64,000 nt of DNA from Bradyrhizobium sp. LMTR 3 (GTDB lineage Bacteria; Pseudomonadota; Alphaproteobacteria; Rhizobiales; Xanthobacteraceae). The first letter of the stretch is position 1. The number at the start of each line of letters is the position of its first letter. The notes under the pieces are model-generated. The model did not search any database. It was not told the origin of the DNA and was given only the letters and a program-made list of their open reading frames with translations. The stretch covers positions 62,001 through 126,000 of the forward strand of contig NZ_MAXC01000049.1 of the NCBI RefSeq assembly GCF_001693485.1, read 5' to 3'. A program made the position numbers and the translations under genes. Below, piece after piece: positions 25,131 through 33,490 of this stretch.

Positions 25131-25907
25131 TCAAGAAGATGACCGCACGCGTGAGGGCTGCGCATGACCGTTGGCCCGGCTCCAGCGAACGACCGCCTCG
25201 GTGCGGTTATGCGCGGAGCATTTTCGCATGATACGTTGTATATGCATTTTTACAGTGTTTTCCGAAAGGTTGAGCCTGACGGCAATCAACTTGTTCGGAA
25301 GGCCGAGCTGCAGCGCCTCGAGCACATGTTGTTCGCGTGGCGTAAGGTCACCCATCGCCTTCTCCGGCACAATCCTGGTGCCGCCGTTATCCTCGTTCGT
25401 TACGATTAGTTCGGACGCGTCGGCGCATCCCGATGTCGCCTTGCTCGACGCTCCATTTTGCCCAACGATCGGTAAGGGTCGGTAGACCCCACCGGCAAGG
25501 ACCAGGCGTAATCCGGCAATAGCGACTTCGACCGGGATCGATGTCGGAAAGAAGCCACGCACTCCGCGTTGCATCGCAGCCGAAGCCGTCGCATCGTCGT
25601 CGCGATTTGACAACACGGCAACGGACGCTTTGGGGCAGGTTTCTGCAAGGAGGGCGAGGCTCTCCTCGATCGAAGGGTCAGTGATCTGCTTGTGCCCGAT
25701 ATTCAGCGCAATCAAGCGGATGTCTCTGCCGGATAGCCAGTTCAGGCCGCCAGCCGTTGCCATCTCGACGATCTCGAATCCAGTGAGTTCTCTCTTGAGT
25801 ATATTGAGGATGCACGTACGCGCCAGGACATGTTGCTCGATGATCACGAGCACCGGCGAGTTTTGTGATACCAAAGCAAGTTCTGCGGGATTAGAAAAAT
25901 CGTCCAT
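25131..25907 (-). CDS. LuxR-type regulator with degenerate receiver domain
   Basis: A 258-residue protein with a receiver-like N-terminal domain (about 15-135) and a C-terminal LuxR helix-turn-helix (about 188-245: LTPREQHVLEALQLGLPNKL, then SENTVKMHIQRIMRK). In the receiver, the acidic pair expected after the first strand is Glu24-Gln25 (IIEQH). The strand that normally carries the phospho-Asp reads LIALNIG, with Asn69 in that place. It is thus unlikely to be phosphorylated in the standard way. It is encoded tail-to-tail with the secretion adaptor, separated by 32 bp, and may control the secretion locus. Confidence 0.85.
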   Translation of the reverse strand: MDDFSNPAELALVSQNSPVLVIIEQHVLARTCILNILKRELTGFEIVEMATAGGLNWLSGRDIRLIALNIGHKQITDPSIEESLALLAETCPKASVAVLSNRDDDATASAAMQRGVRGFFPTSIPVEVAIAGLRLVLAGGVYRPLPIVGQNGASSKATSGCADASELIVTNEDNGGTRIVPEKAMGDLTPREQHVLEALQLGLPNKLIAVRLNLSENTVKMHIQRIMRKCSAHNRTEAVVRWSRANGHAQPSRVRSSS

Positions 25908-26109
25908 GATTTCCCCGAAATTCAGAGATTAGCTGTCACTCCACAAGTTTTGATTTCCATTTTCCATGGGGCAAATCTGCCCCACACACTCTGCAGCGAA
26001 TTTGCTGCCGATCGCGACGTTGCTTCCGACTTTCGAATTCGTGGGAGCGTCGTCAGAGGACCTTCTGGTCCGTCACAACAGATCTTGGCAACGGTTCTGT
26101 CGTTCCAGG

Positions 26110-26718
26110 CTAACTACTGCAAATATTGCGATACGCGCTCGCCGCCGCTGAATTCGCGGGACCATCGACGACGAATGCTTCATCTTCCGTCACGAGATAC
26201 AAAAACGGCCTATCGCCGGTATCTTCGCCCGACGGCTTTTTACCTTTGACACGTCCACAAATCGTGTCGACGGACCGCCCGAGCGTATTTTTGCGGATGG
26301 CCCGTTTCATTTCACCGAACTCGGCAGACGCCGGCTCCTCCAACTTCGCGGCAATCGTGGTCTTCGCCTTGACAATGACCGGATCGGACGCTTCAGCGGG
26401 CCGACCAGATGCCGGAGCTTCGACTTTCGCTTCGACCGTGGTGGGCTTCGCCTTTTTCTCAGCGAGTTGAGGCCTGTCGCGGATGTGGGCAATCGACGGC
26501 TCTTGCGCCTTTGTCGCGATTGCGGACTTGACTCTTGGTGCCGCGGAATGCGCTTTGGATGACGTTGGCGCCGGCTCAATCGGCCGGCTGGCCGCCATCC
26601 CGTTGAGACAGCCGGACCCACTCGCGTCCGTGCATGCTTCCATGCTTGCTTGCGGCGGTAAGAGGCAGCTACAGCCAACCAGGGTCGCAGCCAGAACACC
26701 AATGAGAAGCGTTCTCAT
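26110..26718 (-). CDS. Hypothetical lipoprotein
   Basis: A 202-residue protein with a lipoprotein signal: MRTLLIGVLAATLVGC, with Cys16 in an LVGC lipobox. A Pro/Ala/Lys-rich linker follows to about residue 120. The C-terminal domain of about 70 residues (EFGEMKRAIRKNTLGRSVDT, then ICGRVKGKKPSG and FLYLVTEDEAFVVDG) contains a Cys pair. The layout suggests a periplasm-facing lipoprotein on a flexible linker. No family is recognised with confidence. Translation could start only at this Met before the signal. It sits between the LuxR gene and the frc terminator and belongs to the DNA that separates the two oxalate blocks. Confidence 0.7.
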   Translation of the reverse strand: MRTLLIGVLAATLVGCSCLLPPQASMEACTDASGSGCLNGMAASRPIEPAPTSSKAHSAAPRVKSAIATKAQEPSIAHIRDRPQLAEKKAKPTTVEAKVEAPASGRPAEASDPVIVKAKTTIAAKLEEPASAEFGEMKRAIRKNTLGRSVDTICGRVKGKKPSGEDTGDRPFLYLVTEDEAFVVDGPANSAAASAYRNICSS

Positions 26719-27038
26719 GCTAATCCCTCATAAAAGGGGCCTGAGGTCCGCTCGCAATTCTTGCGGCGATCTAAAATGTTGCGCTGGTTGTCTATCATTC
26801 GCGCAAAAGTCTTAACTGCTTGTTAAACGCCCATCCTTCGCCGCGGCGCGCGCCAGCATCGTTAATTCCGGAGCAACACGGTTTCGCGGTGGGTGGGCGT
26901 TGCGATGATGGAGAGCGCTGCTGGTCCCAAGAGGTAGCTGCGAGCGTCGGCATCGATTCGTATGTCGCATGTCCGACCCTGGCGGGTCCTCGATGCGACC
27001 TCCCTGCCGAGCGGGAGACGTGGCGGGTGGCCGCCGTA
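26719..27038. other. Intergenic region at the right end of the inserted DNA
   Basis: No gene is seen in these 320 bp. The stretch ends where the duplicated frc-downstream spacer begins, so one junction of the rearrangement probably lies here. Confidence 0.4.
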
Positions 27039-27085
27039 CCGATCCAACCTGACTTCCTCTCGCCCTAACAAAAAGGCCGCCGAAA
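27039..27085. repeat. Spacer downstream of frc, also present at 19333-19379
   Basis: The 47 bp from CCGATCCAACCTGACTTCC to the first arm of the frc terminator recur at 19333-19379 with only a few changes. This is the parent copy of the relic beside the MFS gene. Confidence 0.85.
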
Positions 27086-27094
27086 CCGGCGGCC
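27069..27094 (-). terminator. Terminator of the gntR-oxc-frc operon
   Basis: Stem GGCCGCCG/CGGCGGCC with a minus-strand TTTTTGTT tail, 24 bases after the frc stop. Classical intrinsic terminator. Confidence 0.85.
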
Positions 27095-27118
27095 TTTCGT
27101 GCTGTTCGGATGACGTCG

Positions 27119-28396
27119 TTACTCCGCCGCCTGCTTGCGTGGCGGCTCGAGCGCGCCGGAGTCGTGGATTTCGGCGACCTGGTGATCGCTGAAGCCTAGC
27201 ACCTGGCGCAGGATCTCGTCGGTGTGCTCGCCGAGCAGCGGGGAACGCGTCACCTCGCTCGGTGAGTCCGACAGCTTGATTGGATTGCCGACCGAGATGT
27301 ACTTGCCGCGGGTCGGGTGATCGACCTCGACCACGGTGCCGGTGGCGCGCAGCGACTGGTCCTCGATGATCTCCTTCATCGAAAGGATCGGGCCGCAGGG
27401 GATGTCGTCCTTGTTGAGGATCTCCATCGCCTCGAACTTGGTCTTGGTCATCGTCCACTGCTCGATGCGGGCGAAGATCTCGTTGAGGCGCGACAGCCGG
27501 GCCGGCGGCTTGGCGTAATCCGGATGGGTCTTCCAGCCGGGTTCGCCGATCACGTCGCAGATCTTCTCCCACACCGGCGCCTGGGTGATGAAATAGAGGT
27601 AGGCATTGGGATCGGTCTCCCAACCCTTGCACTTGACGATGCGGCCGGGCTGGCCGCCGCCGGAATCGTTGCCGGCGCGCGGCACGGCGTCGCCGAACGG
27701 AATGCCTTCGCCGTACTGGCTGTATTCCTTGAGCGGGCCATGGGCGAGGCGCTGCTGGTCGCGCAGCTTTACGCGCGCAAGATTCAACACGCCGTCCTGC
27801 ATCGCTGCGGTGACGCGCTGGCCTTTGCCCGAGTGGGTGCGCTGATAGAGCGCGGTGACGATACCGAGTGCCAGATGCAACCCGGTGCCGCTGTCGCCGA
27901 TCTGCGCGCCGGTGACGAGCGGCAGACCGTCGCGGAAGCCGGTGGTCGAGGCGGCGCCGCCGGTGCACTGCGCGACGTTCTCATACACCTTGCAGTCTTC
28001 GTACGGGCCGGGACCAAAGCCCTTGATCGAGGCCACGATCATCTTCGGGTTGATGGCCTGGATCTTCTCCCAGGGGAAGCCCATGCGGTCGAGCACGCCG
28101 GGGCCGAAGTTCTCCACCAGCACGTCGCAGCTCTTGATCAGCGCGGTGAGGACTTCCTTGCCCTTCGGGTTCTTGGTGTCGAGCGTGATCGAACGCTTGT
28201 TGTGGTTCAGCATGGTGAAATACAGGCTGTCCACGTTCGGGATGTCCTGCAACTGACCGCGCGTGATGTCGCCGACGCCGGGGCGCTCGACCTTGATCAC
28301 GTCGGCGCCGAACCACGCCAGCAATTGCGTGCAGGTAGGGCCCGACTGGACGTGGGTGAAATCGAGAATACGAACGCCCGTGAGCGCCTTTGTCAT
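27119..28396 (-). CDS. frc: Formyl-CoA:oxalate CoA-transferase
   Basis: A 425-residue family III CoA-transferase that moves CoA from formyl-CoA to oxalate, giving oxalyl-CoA and formate. The sequence follows the Oxalobacter enzyme closely: LDFTHVQSGPTCTQLLAWFG at the start, NVDSLYFTMLNHNKRSI, VENFGPGVLDRMGF, and the catalytic Asp at 168 in GAQIGDSGTG. CKGWETDPNAY follows, and the C-terminus has LLGEHTDEILRQVL. The ATG at 28396 lies 8 bases after GGAG; the Met two codons earlier is too close. It is the last gene of gntR-oxc-frc on the minus strand. Truncated copies of its 3' end lie at 17916-18040 and 19333-19407. Confidence 0.95.
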   Translation of the reverse strand: MTKALTGVRILDFTHVQSGPTCTQLLAWFGADVIKVERPGVGDITRGQLQDIPNVDSLYFTMLNHNKRSITLDTKNPKGKEVLTALIKSCDVLVENFGPGVLDRMGFPWEKIQAINPKMIVASIKGFGPGPYEDCKVYENVAQCTGGAASTTGFRDGLPLVTGAQIGDSGTGLHLALGIVTALYQRTHSGKGQRVTAAMQDGVLNLARVKLRDQQRLAHGPLKEYSQYGEGIPFGDAVPRAGNDSGGGQPGRIVKCKGWETDPNAYLYFITQAPVWEKICDVIGEPGWKTHPDYAKPPARLSRLNEIFARIEQWTMTKTKFEAMEILNKDDIPCGPILSMKEIIEDQSLRATGTVVEVDHPTRGKYISVGNPIKLSDSPSEVTRSPLLGEHTDEILRQVLGFSDHQVAEIHDSGALEPPRKQAAE

Positions 28397-28455
28397 CGTC
28401 ATTGCTCCGTACTGTGTCTGTACTGCGTGATGCAGATTGAATGGATGGAAGTCGG

Positions 28456-30186
28456 TTACTTCTTTTTCAGGACGCTCTGCGGATTGAGGTTGCCGATGCG
28501 GCCGCTCTCCGAGCCTGCCGCCGGATCGATCACGGCGTTGATCAGCGTCGGCTTGCCGGAATCCATCGCCGCATTGACGGCGCGCTTCAATTCGTCGGGC
28601 GAGGTGGCATTGATGCCGACGCCGCCGAAGGCTTCCATCATCTTGTCGTAGCGCGAGCCCTTGACGAACACCGTCGTCGCCGGATCGGAACCGCCCGTAT
28701 TGACGTCGGTGCCGCGGTAGATGCCGTCATTGTTGAAGATGACGATGCAGACCGGAAGCTGATAGCGGCAGATGGTCTCGATCTCCATGCCGGAGAAGCC
28801 GAACGCCGAGTCGCCTTCGACCGCCAGCACCGGCTTGCCGGTTTCGACCGCGGCTGCAATCGAATAGCCCATGCCGATGCCCATAACGCCCCAGGTGCCG
28901 ACGTCGAGCCGCTTGCGCGGCTTGTACATGTCGATGACGCCGCGGGCGAGGTCGAGCGTGTTGGCGCCTTCGTTGACGAGGATGGCGTCCGGCCGCTCCT
29001 TGATGATGGTGCGCAGTGCGCCGAGCGCGCCGTGATAATCCATCGGGGAGGCGTTGCTCATCAGCTTCGGCGCCATCTTGGCGACGTTGTCGTCACGCTT
29101 CTTGTTGACGGTCGAGACCCAGTCGGCTGGCGCGGCCGGCCAGTTGCCGCCCATGCCCTCAAGCAAAGCGGATACGCAGGAGCCGATATCCCCGACCACG
29201 GGGGCCGCGATTTCGACGTTGGAATCCATCTCCTTCGGCTCGATGTCGACCTGGATGAATTTCTTCGGCGCATCGCCCCAGGTCTTGCCCTTGCCGTGCG
29301 ACAATAGCCAGTTGAGGCGGGCGCCGATCAGCATCACGACGTCGGCGTCCTTCAGCACGGTCGAGCGCGCGGCACCGGCCGACTGCGCGTGCGTGTCGGG
29401 CAGCAGGCCCTTGGCCATGCTCATCTGCAGGAACGGCGCGCCGGTCTTTTCGACAAAGGCGCGGATTTCGTTGTCGGCCTGCGCGTAAGCCGCGCCCTTG
29501 CCGAGAATGATGAGGGGGCGCTTGGCGCCCTTGAACACGTCGAGCGCGCGCTTGACGGCCGACGGGGCAGGGATCTGGGCGGGGGCTGCGTCGATCACCT
29601 TCACCAGCGACTTTGCGCCTGCGCCGGCGTCCATCACCTGGCCGAAAAGCTTCGCCGGCAGGTCGAGATAGACGCCGCCCGGACGTCCCGACACTGCGGC
29701 ACGGATCGCGCGGGCGAGACCGATGCCGATGTCGGCGGCATGCAGCACGCGGAACGCTGCCTTGCAGAGCGGCTTGGCAATCGCAAGCTGGTCCATCTCT
29801 TCATAGTCGCCCTGCTGCAGGTCGACGATCTCGCGCTCGGAGGAGCCCGAGATCAGGATCATCGGGAAGCAGTTGGTGGTGGCGTGGGCCAGCGCAGTGA
29901 GGCCGTTGAGAAAGCCAGGCGCCGAGACCGTGAGGCAGACGCCCGGTTTTTTGGTGAGAAAGCCGGCGATCGAGGCCGCGTAACCGGCATTCTGCTCGTG
30001 GCGGAACGACAATACGCGCATGCCCGCGGCCTGCATCATGCGTCCGAGGTCGGTGATCGGGATGCCCGGCACACCATAGATAGTATTGATGCCGTTGAGC
30101 TTGAGCGCGTCGATGACGAGATGAAAGCCATCCGTCAGCTCTTGCTCGGTGCCCGGTGCTTCGGACTTGGTCGCGGTATTCAGCAT
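28456..30186 (-). CDS. oxc: Oxalyl-CoA decarboxylase
   Basis: A 576-residue thiamine-diphosphate enzyme that splits oxalyl-CoA into CO2 and formyl-CoA; formyl-CoA then recharges oxalate through Frc. The PYR domain carries IYGVPGIPITDLGRMMQ and the catalytic Glu64 in FRHEQNAGYAAS. The PP domain carries EGDSAFGFSGMEIETICRYQ and NNDGIYRG, the ThDP-Mg motif, matching the Oxalobacter enzyme closely. The ATG at 30186 was chosen because GGGAG precedes it by 9 bases; the in-frame Met three codons earlier abuts that site. It lies 66 bp after gntR and 59 bp before frc. Confidence 0.95.
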   Translation of the reverse strand: MLNTATKSEAPGTEQELTDGFHLVIDALKLNGINTIYGVPGIPITDLGRMMQAAGMRVLSFRHEQNAGYAASIAGFLTKKPGVCLTVSAPGFLNGLTALAHATTNCFPMILISGSSEREIVDLQQGDYEEMDQLAIAKPLCKAAFRVLHAADIGIGLARAIRAAVSGRPGGVYLDLPAKLFGQVMDAGAGAKSLVKVIDAAPAQIPAPSAVKRALDVFKGAKRPLIILGKGAAYAQADNEIRAFVEKTGAPFLQMSMAKGLLPDTHAQSAGAARSTVLKDADVVMLIGARLNWLLSHGKGKTWGDAPKKFIQVDIEPKEMDSNVEIAAPVVGDIGSCVSALLEGMGGNWPAAPADWVSTVNKKRDDNVAKMAPKLMSNASPMDYHGALGALRTIIKERPDAILVNEGANTLDLARGVIDMYKPRKRLDVGTWGVMGIGMGYSIAAAVETGKPVLAVEGDSAFGFSGMEIETICRYQLPVCIVIFNNDGIYRGTDVNTGGSDPATTVFVKGSRYDKMMEAFGGVGINATSPDELKRAVNAAMDSGKPTLINAVIDPAAGSESGRIGNLNPQSVLKKK

Positions 30187-30252
30187 GGGCTTCATCTCCC
30201 TGATCGTTTTGGTTCGGACGATTTTTCGTCGTCTTCTGGTGCGAAGGTTCGT

Positions 30253-30984
30253 CTAGCTAAAAAGTTCCTGCCCGTGCGCTTCGACGTAGGCGGCAAGGCC
30301 CAGCGTGTGGTCGCGCGCGCGCTTCTCGGCGAGTTCGGTGTCGCGTGCTTCCAGCGCTTCGATGATGGCAAGATGTTCGGGCAGCGAGGTCGCGGTGCGA
30401 TCCTTGCGTCCGATGGTCAATTGCCGGTAGCCGCGCACATGCAGCAGGAGATCGTTGGTCAAGTCGACCAGCACCGGCGACTCGGACAGCGAGATCAGCG
30501 CCTGATGGAACGCGATGTTGGCCTTGGAGTATTCCTCGACATGATCCTGCGGCAGCCGGTCCTTGCCAAAATCCTTGAAGAAATCGCGCAGCGCGGTGAT
30601 GTCCTTCTTCCGCGCGGTGGTCGTGATCAGGCGCGCCGCCATGCTCTCGAGAGCGGCCCAGGCGCGGATCATGTCGACGATCTCGGTCTTGGTGCGGCGG
30701 ACCACGACGATGCCGCGACGCGGCACGGTTCTGACGAAGCCATCCTGTTCCAGCATCGCGATGGCTTCGCGAATAGGGGTGCGGCTTACGCCGAGGCGTT
30801 CGGACAGCGCGCGCTCGTCGAGCATCACTTGCTCGGGTGTCGCATAGATATCCATCTTGAGAATAGCTTCCTTCAAGGCCTCATAGGCCTTGTTCTTGAA
30901 GCTCGTCTCAGGCGCAATCCGGACGATTGCGATATCTGCCTCAGCCATGACAGGCGGCGCCTTGGTTTGTTTACGTGCGGGCAC
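30253..30984 (-). CDS. GntR-family (FCD) regulator of the oxalate regulon
   Basis: A 243-residue regulator with a winged-helix domain at about 30-100 (LDERALSERLGVSRTPIREA, then IAMLEQDGFVRTVPRRGI) and an FCD ligand-binding domain at about 105-235 carrying the Asp, His and Arg positions typical of metal-dependent acid sensing. The GTG start follows AGGGAGGAGACGAGTC. It is the first gene of gntR-oxc-frc, with operator E 61 bp upstream, so it probably regulates itself. Six 17-bp TGGYAT-N5-ATRCCA-like sites around the oxalate genes fit the half-site form known for FCD GntR proteins. Ligand (oxalate, oxalyl-CoA or formate derivative) is unknown. Confidence 0.9.
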   Translation of the reverse strand: MPARKQTKAPPVMAEADIAIVRIAPETSFKNKAYEALKEAILKMDIYATPEQVMLDERALSERLGVSRTPIREAIAMLEQDGFVRTVPRRGIVVVRRTKTEIVDMIRAWAALESMAARLITTTARKKDITALRDFFKDFGKDRLPQDHVEEYSKANIAFHQALISLSESPVLVDLTNDLLLHVRGYRQLTIGRKDRTATSLPEHLAIIEALEARDTELAEKRARDHTLGLAAYVEAHGQELFS

Positions 30985-31044
30985 GACTCGTCTCCTCCCT
31001 GTTTTGGAGACGTCTTCTTAGCAGAAGAAACACCCGAAGATTTT

Positions 31045-31061
31045 TGGCATACCAAATACCA
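31045..31061. promoter_or_regulatory. GntR-type operator E (gntR-oxc-frc)
   Basis: TGGCATACCAAATACCA, half-sites TGGCAT and ATACCA. On the minus strand a TTGACA hexamer lies 3 bases before it, so the operator fills the promoter spacer. Confidence 0.75.
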
Positions 31062-31125
31062 GGATGTCAAGATGCCCGTGTTTTCGCTGTTTCCGCTCGA
31101 TAGTTTGTCTTGACAATCTAATCTC

Positions 31126-31142
31126 TGGCATACCAAATGCCA
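31126..31142. promoter_or_regulatory. GntR-type operator F (acyl-CoA synthetase)
   Basis: TGGCATACCAAATGCCA has perfectly complementary 6-base arms. A plus-strand TTGACA at 31110-31115 lies 10 bases before it. The site is 26 bp before the ATG of the synthetase and 65 bp from operator E. Confidence 0.8.
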
Positions 31143-31167
31143 TAAAACTAGCCCCAGGAGGAAGCCA

Positions 31168-33333
31168 ATGTCAAATTCTGCAGATGCGGCCCGCAAGATC
31201 GCCGAGCCCAGCGCCCAAGAGGCTGTCCGCCGGGTGCTCGATACGGTGAAAGCCGAGAAGCGCACGAGCCTTACCGCGCCGGAAGGCAAGGTGGTGTGCG
31301 ATGCCTATGGCATCCCGGTTCCTAAAGAGGGCGTGGCCAAGTCTGCCGCTGATGCATCCAAGATCGCATCCAGCATGGGCTTCCCCGTGGTGATGAAAAT
31401 CGTCTCGCCGGACATTCTCCACAAGACCGAAGCCGGCGGCGTTATGGTCGGGGTCAAGACCGCGGCCGATGCCGAGAAGGCCTATGACACTATTCTCGCC
31501 AATGCGAAGAAGTATAAGGCCGATGCCAAGATCGAGGGCATCCAGGTCCAGCAGATGCTGGCCGGCGGCACCGAGGTCATCGTCGGCTCCATTACCGATG
31601 GTTCGTTCGGCAAGCTCGTCGCCTTCGGTCTCGGCGGCGTGCTGGTCGAGGTCCTGAAGGACATCACCTTCCGCCTGGCGCCCGCGACCAAGGACGACGC
31701 GCTGTCGATGCTCGACGGCATCCAGGCCCATGACATGCTGAAGGGCGTGCGCGGTGGCGATCCGGTCAGCCGCGATGCGCTGGCTGACGTCATCGTCAAG
31801 GTCTCGCAGCTCGTCAGCGATTTTCCCGAAATCGTCGAACTCGATCTCAATCCGGTATTTGCCACCAAGAAGGACGCGATTGCCGCCGACGTGCGCATCG
31901 TCGTCGATTTCGACTACAAGCCGCGTCCGGCGCCGCGCCCGACCGAAGAAATCGTCACTGCGATGAACCGCATCATGCAGCCGAAGGGTGTTGCAGTGAT
32001 CGGCGCTTCCGCCGAGGACGGCAAGATCGGCAACTCCGTGATGAAGAACCTGATCAACGGCGGCTACAAGGGCGAGATCTATCCGATCCACCCGAAGGCG
32101 GCGGATATCCTTGGTTATAAAGCCTACAAGAGCGTCAAGGATGTTCCGGGCGTAATTGATACCGCAGTGTTCGCGATCCCCGCAAAATTCGTTGCCGGCG
32201 CGCTGGCCGAATGCGGCGAGAAGAAAATTCCAGGCGCCGTGCTGATTCCGTCGGGCTTTGCCGAAGCCGGCGCGCCGGAATTGCAGGCCGAGATCGTCGA
32301 GGTCGGCAAGAAGTACAACATCCGCCTGATGGGGCCGAACATCTACGGCTTCTATTATACGCCGGCCAATCTCTGCGCCACGTTCTGCACCGCCTACGAC
32401 GTCAAGGGTTCGGCAGCGCTGTCGTCGCAGTCCGGCGGCATCGGCATGGCGATCATCGGTTTTTCGCGCTCGGCCAAGATGGGCGTCTCCGCGATCGTCG
32501 GCCTCGGCAACAAGTCCGATATCGACGAGGACGATCTGCTCGCCTTCTTCGAGCAGGATCCGAACACCGCGATCATCGCGCAGCACTGCGAAGACCTGAA
32601 GGACGGTCGCGCCTTTGCGGAGGCTGCCAAGCGCGTCGCCAAGAAGAAGCCGGTGGTGGTGCTGAAGGCGGGCCGCACCTCGGCTGGTGCGAAGGCGGCC
32701 TCGTCGCATACCGGCGCGCTCGCCGGCAACGACAAGATCTACGAGGACGTGTTCGCGCAGTCCGGCGTGATCCGCGCCCGCAGCTTGCGGCAATTGCTCG
32801 AATTCGCACGCGGCGTGCCGGTGCTGCCGACGCCGAAGGGCGAGAACATTTTGATCATCACCGGTGCGGGCGGCTCGGGCGTGCTGCTGTCGGACTCGGT
32901 GGTCGATAACGGCCTGTCGCTGATGACGATGCCGCCGGACCTCGATGCCGCGTTCAGAAAATTCATCCCGCCGTTCGGCGCGGCCGGAAATCCTGTGGAT
33001 ATCACCGGCGGCGAGCCGCCGATCACCTATGTCAACACGGTGAAGCTCGGCCTGTCGGATGAGCGCATCCACGCGCTGATCCTCGGCTACTGGCATACGA
33101 TCGTGACACCGCCGATGGTGTTCGCCCGTAATATGGTCGAGGTGAAGAAGGAGATGGAGGCCAAGGGCTTTGTGAAGCCGATCGTCGCCTCGCTCGCCGG
33201 CGACGTCGAAGTCGAGGAAGCCGCTGAATATCTCTACCAGAACGGCATCCCGGCCTATGCCTATTCGACCGAATTGCCGGTCGAGGTGCTGGGGGCCAAG
33301 TACAAGTGGGCGCGCGGCGCGGGCTTGCTGTAA
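31168..33333 (+). CDS. ADP-forming acyl-CoA synthetase (acetate-CoA ligase family)
   Basis: A 721-residue fused synthetase. The ATP-grasp (beta-like) domain comes first, at about residues 10-255 (GIPVPKEGVAKSAADA, MKIVSPDILHKTEAGGV, GGVLVEVLKDITFRLAP). The CoA-binding and ligase (alpha-like) part follows from about residue 265 (GVAVIGASAEDGKIGNSVMK, SGGIGMAIIGFSRSAKMG). The phospho-His lies in SSHTGALAGNDKIY. Many bacterial members have the reverse order. It would form a CoA thioester from a small acid with ATP; formate, oxalate or acetate would fit a priming role for Frc/Oxc. AGGAGGAAGCCA precedes the ATG. Divergent from gntR-oxc-frc and under operator F. Confidence 0.88.
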   Translation: MSNSADAARKIAEPSAQEAVRRVLDTVKAEKRTSLTAPEGKVVCDAYGIPVPKEGVAKSAADASKIASSMGFPVVMKIVSPDILHKTEAGGVMVGVKTAADAEKAYDTILANAKKYKADAKIEGIQVQQMLAGGTEVIVGSITDGSFGKLVAFGLGGVLVEVLKDITFRLAPATKDDALSMLDGIQAHDMLKGVRGGDPVSRDALADVIVKVSQLVSDFPEIVELDLNPVFATKKDAIAADVRIVVDFDYKPRPAPRPTEEIVTAMNRIMQPKGVAVIGASAEDGKIGNSVMKNLINGGYKGEIYPIHPKAADILGYKAYKSVKDVPGVIDTAVFAIPAKFVAGALAECGEKKIPGAVLIPSGFAEAGAPELQAEIVEVGKKYNIRLMGPNIYGFYYTPANLCATFCTAYDVKGSAALSSQSGGIGMAIIGFSRSAKMGVSAIVGLGNKSDIDEDDLLAFFEQDPNTAIIAQHCEDLKDGRAFAEAAKRVAKKKPVVVLKAGRTSAGAKAASSHTGALAGNDKIYEDVFAQSGVIRARSLRQLLEFARGVPVLPTPKGENILIITGAGGSGVLLSDSVVDNGLSLMTMPPDLDAAFRKFIPPFGAAGNPVDITGGEPPITYVNTVKLGLSDERIHALILGYWHTIVTPPMVFARNMVEVKKEMEAKGFVKPIVASLAGDVEVEEAAEYLYQNGIPAYAYSTELPVEVLGAKYKWARGAGLL

Positions 33334-33347
33334 GATTTATCAACGAC

Positions 33348-33384
33348 AAATGCCGCTTCGGAGCGACCCGGAGCGGCATTTCTC
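33348..33384 (+). terminator. Terminator of the synthetase gene
   Basis: AAATGCCGCT pairs with AGCGGCATTT around a 14-base loop, followed by TCTC; it lies 15 bases after the stop. Confidence 0.7.
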
Positions 33385-33385
33385 T

Positions 33386-33468
33386 AGGTCATCCCGGGGC
33401 GATGCGAAGCATCGAACCCGGGATCTCGAGATTCCGGGACTGGTCCTTCGGACCATCCCGGAATGACG
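33386..33468. repeat. Bradyrhizobium-type palindromic intergenic repeat
   Basis: Outer arms GTCATCCCGG and CCGGAATGAC enclose GCGATGCGAAGCATCG, CCGGGATCTCGAGATTCCGG and TGGTCCTTCGGACCA, a nested series of inverted repeats. The GATGCGAAGCATC core recurs near 549-564 and 2931-2946. Confidence 0.75.
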
Positions 33469-33490
33469 AACGCAAAAGCGGCAGGTCGCG

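Noticed and set aside
17900..27100. Integrative element with integrase or tRNA attachment site
   Set aside because: No integrase, transposase or tRNA gene was found; only frc-derived relics mark the borders.
31171..33096. 641-residue open frame on the minus strand
   Set aside because: It lies wholly antisense to the acyl-CoA synthetase, has the Arg/Asp/His-rich look of a high-GC shadow frame and matches no family.
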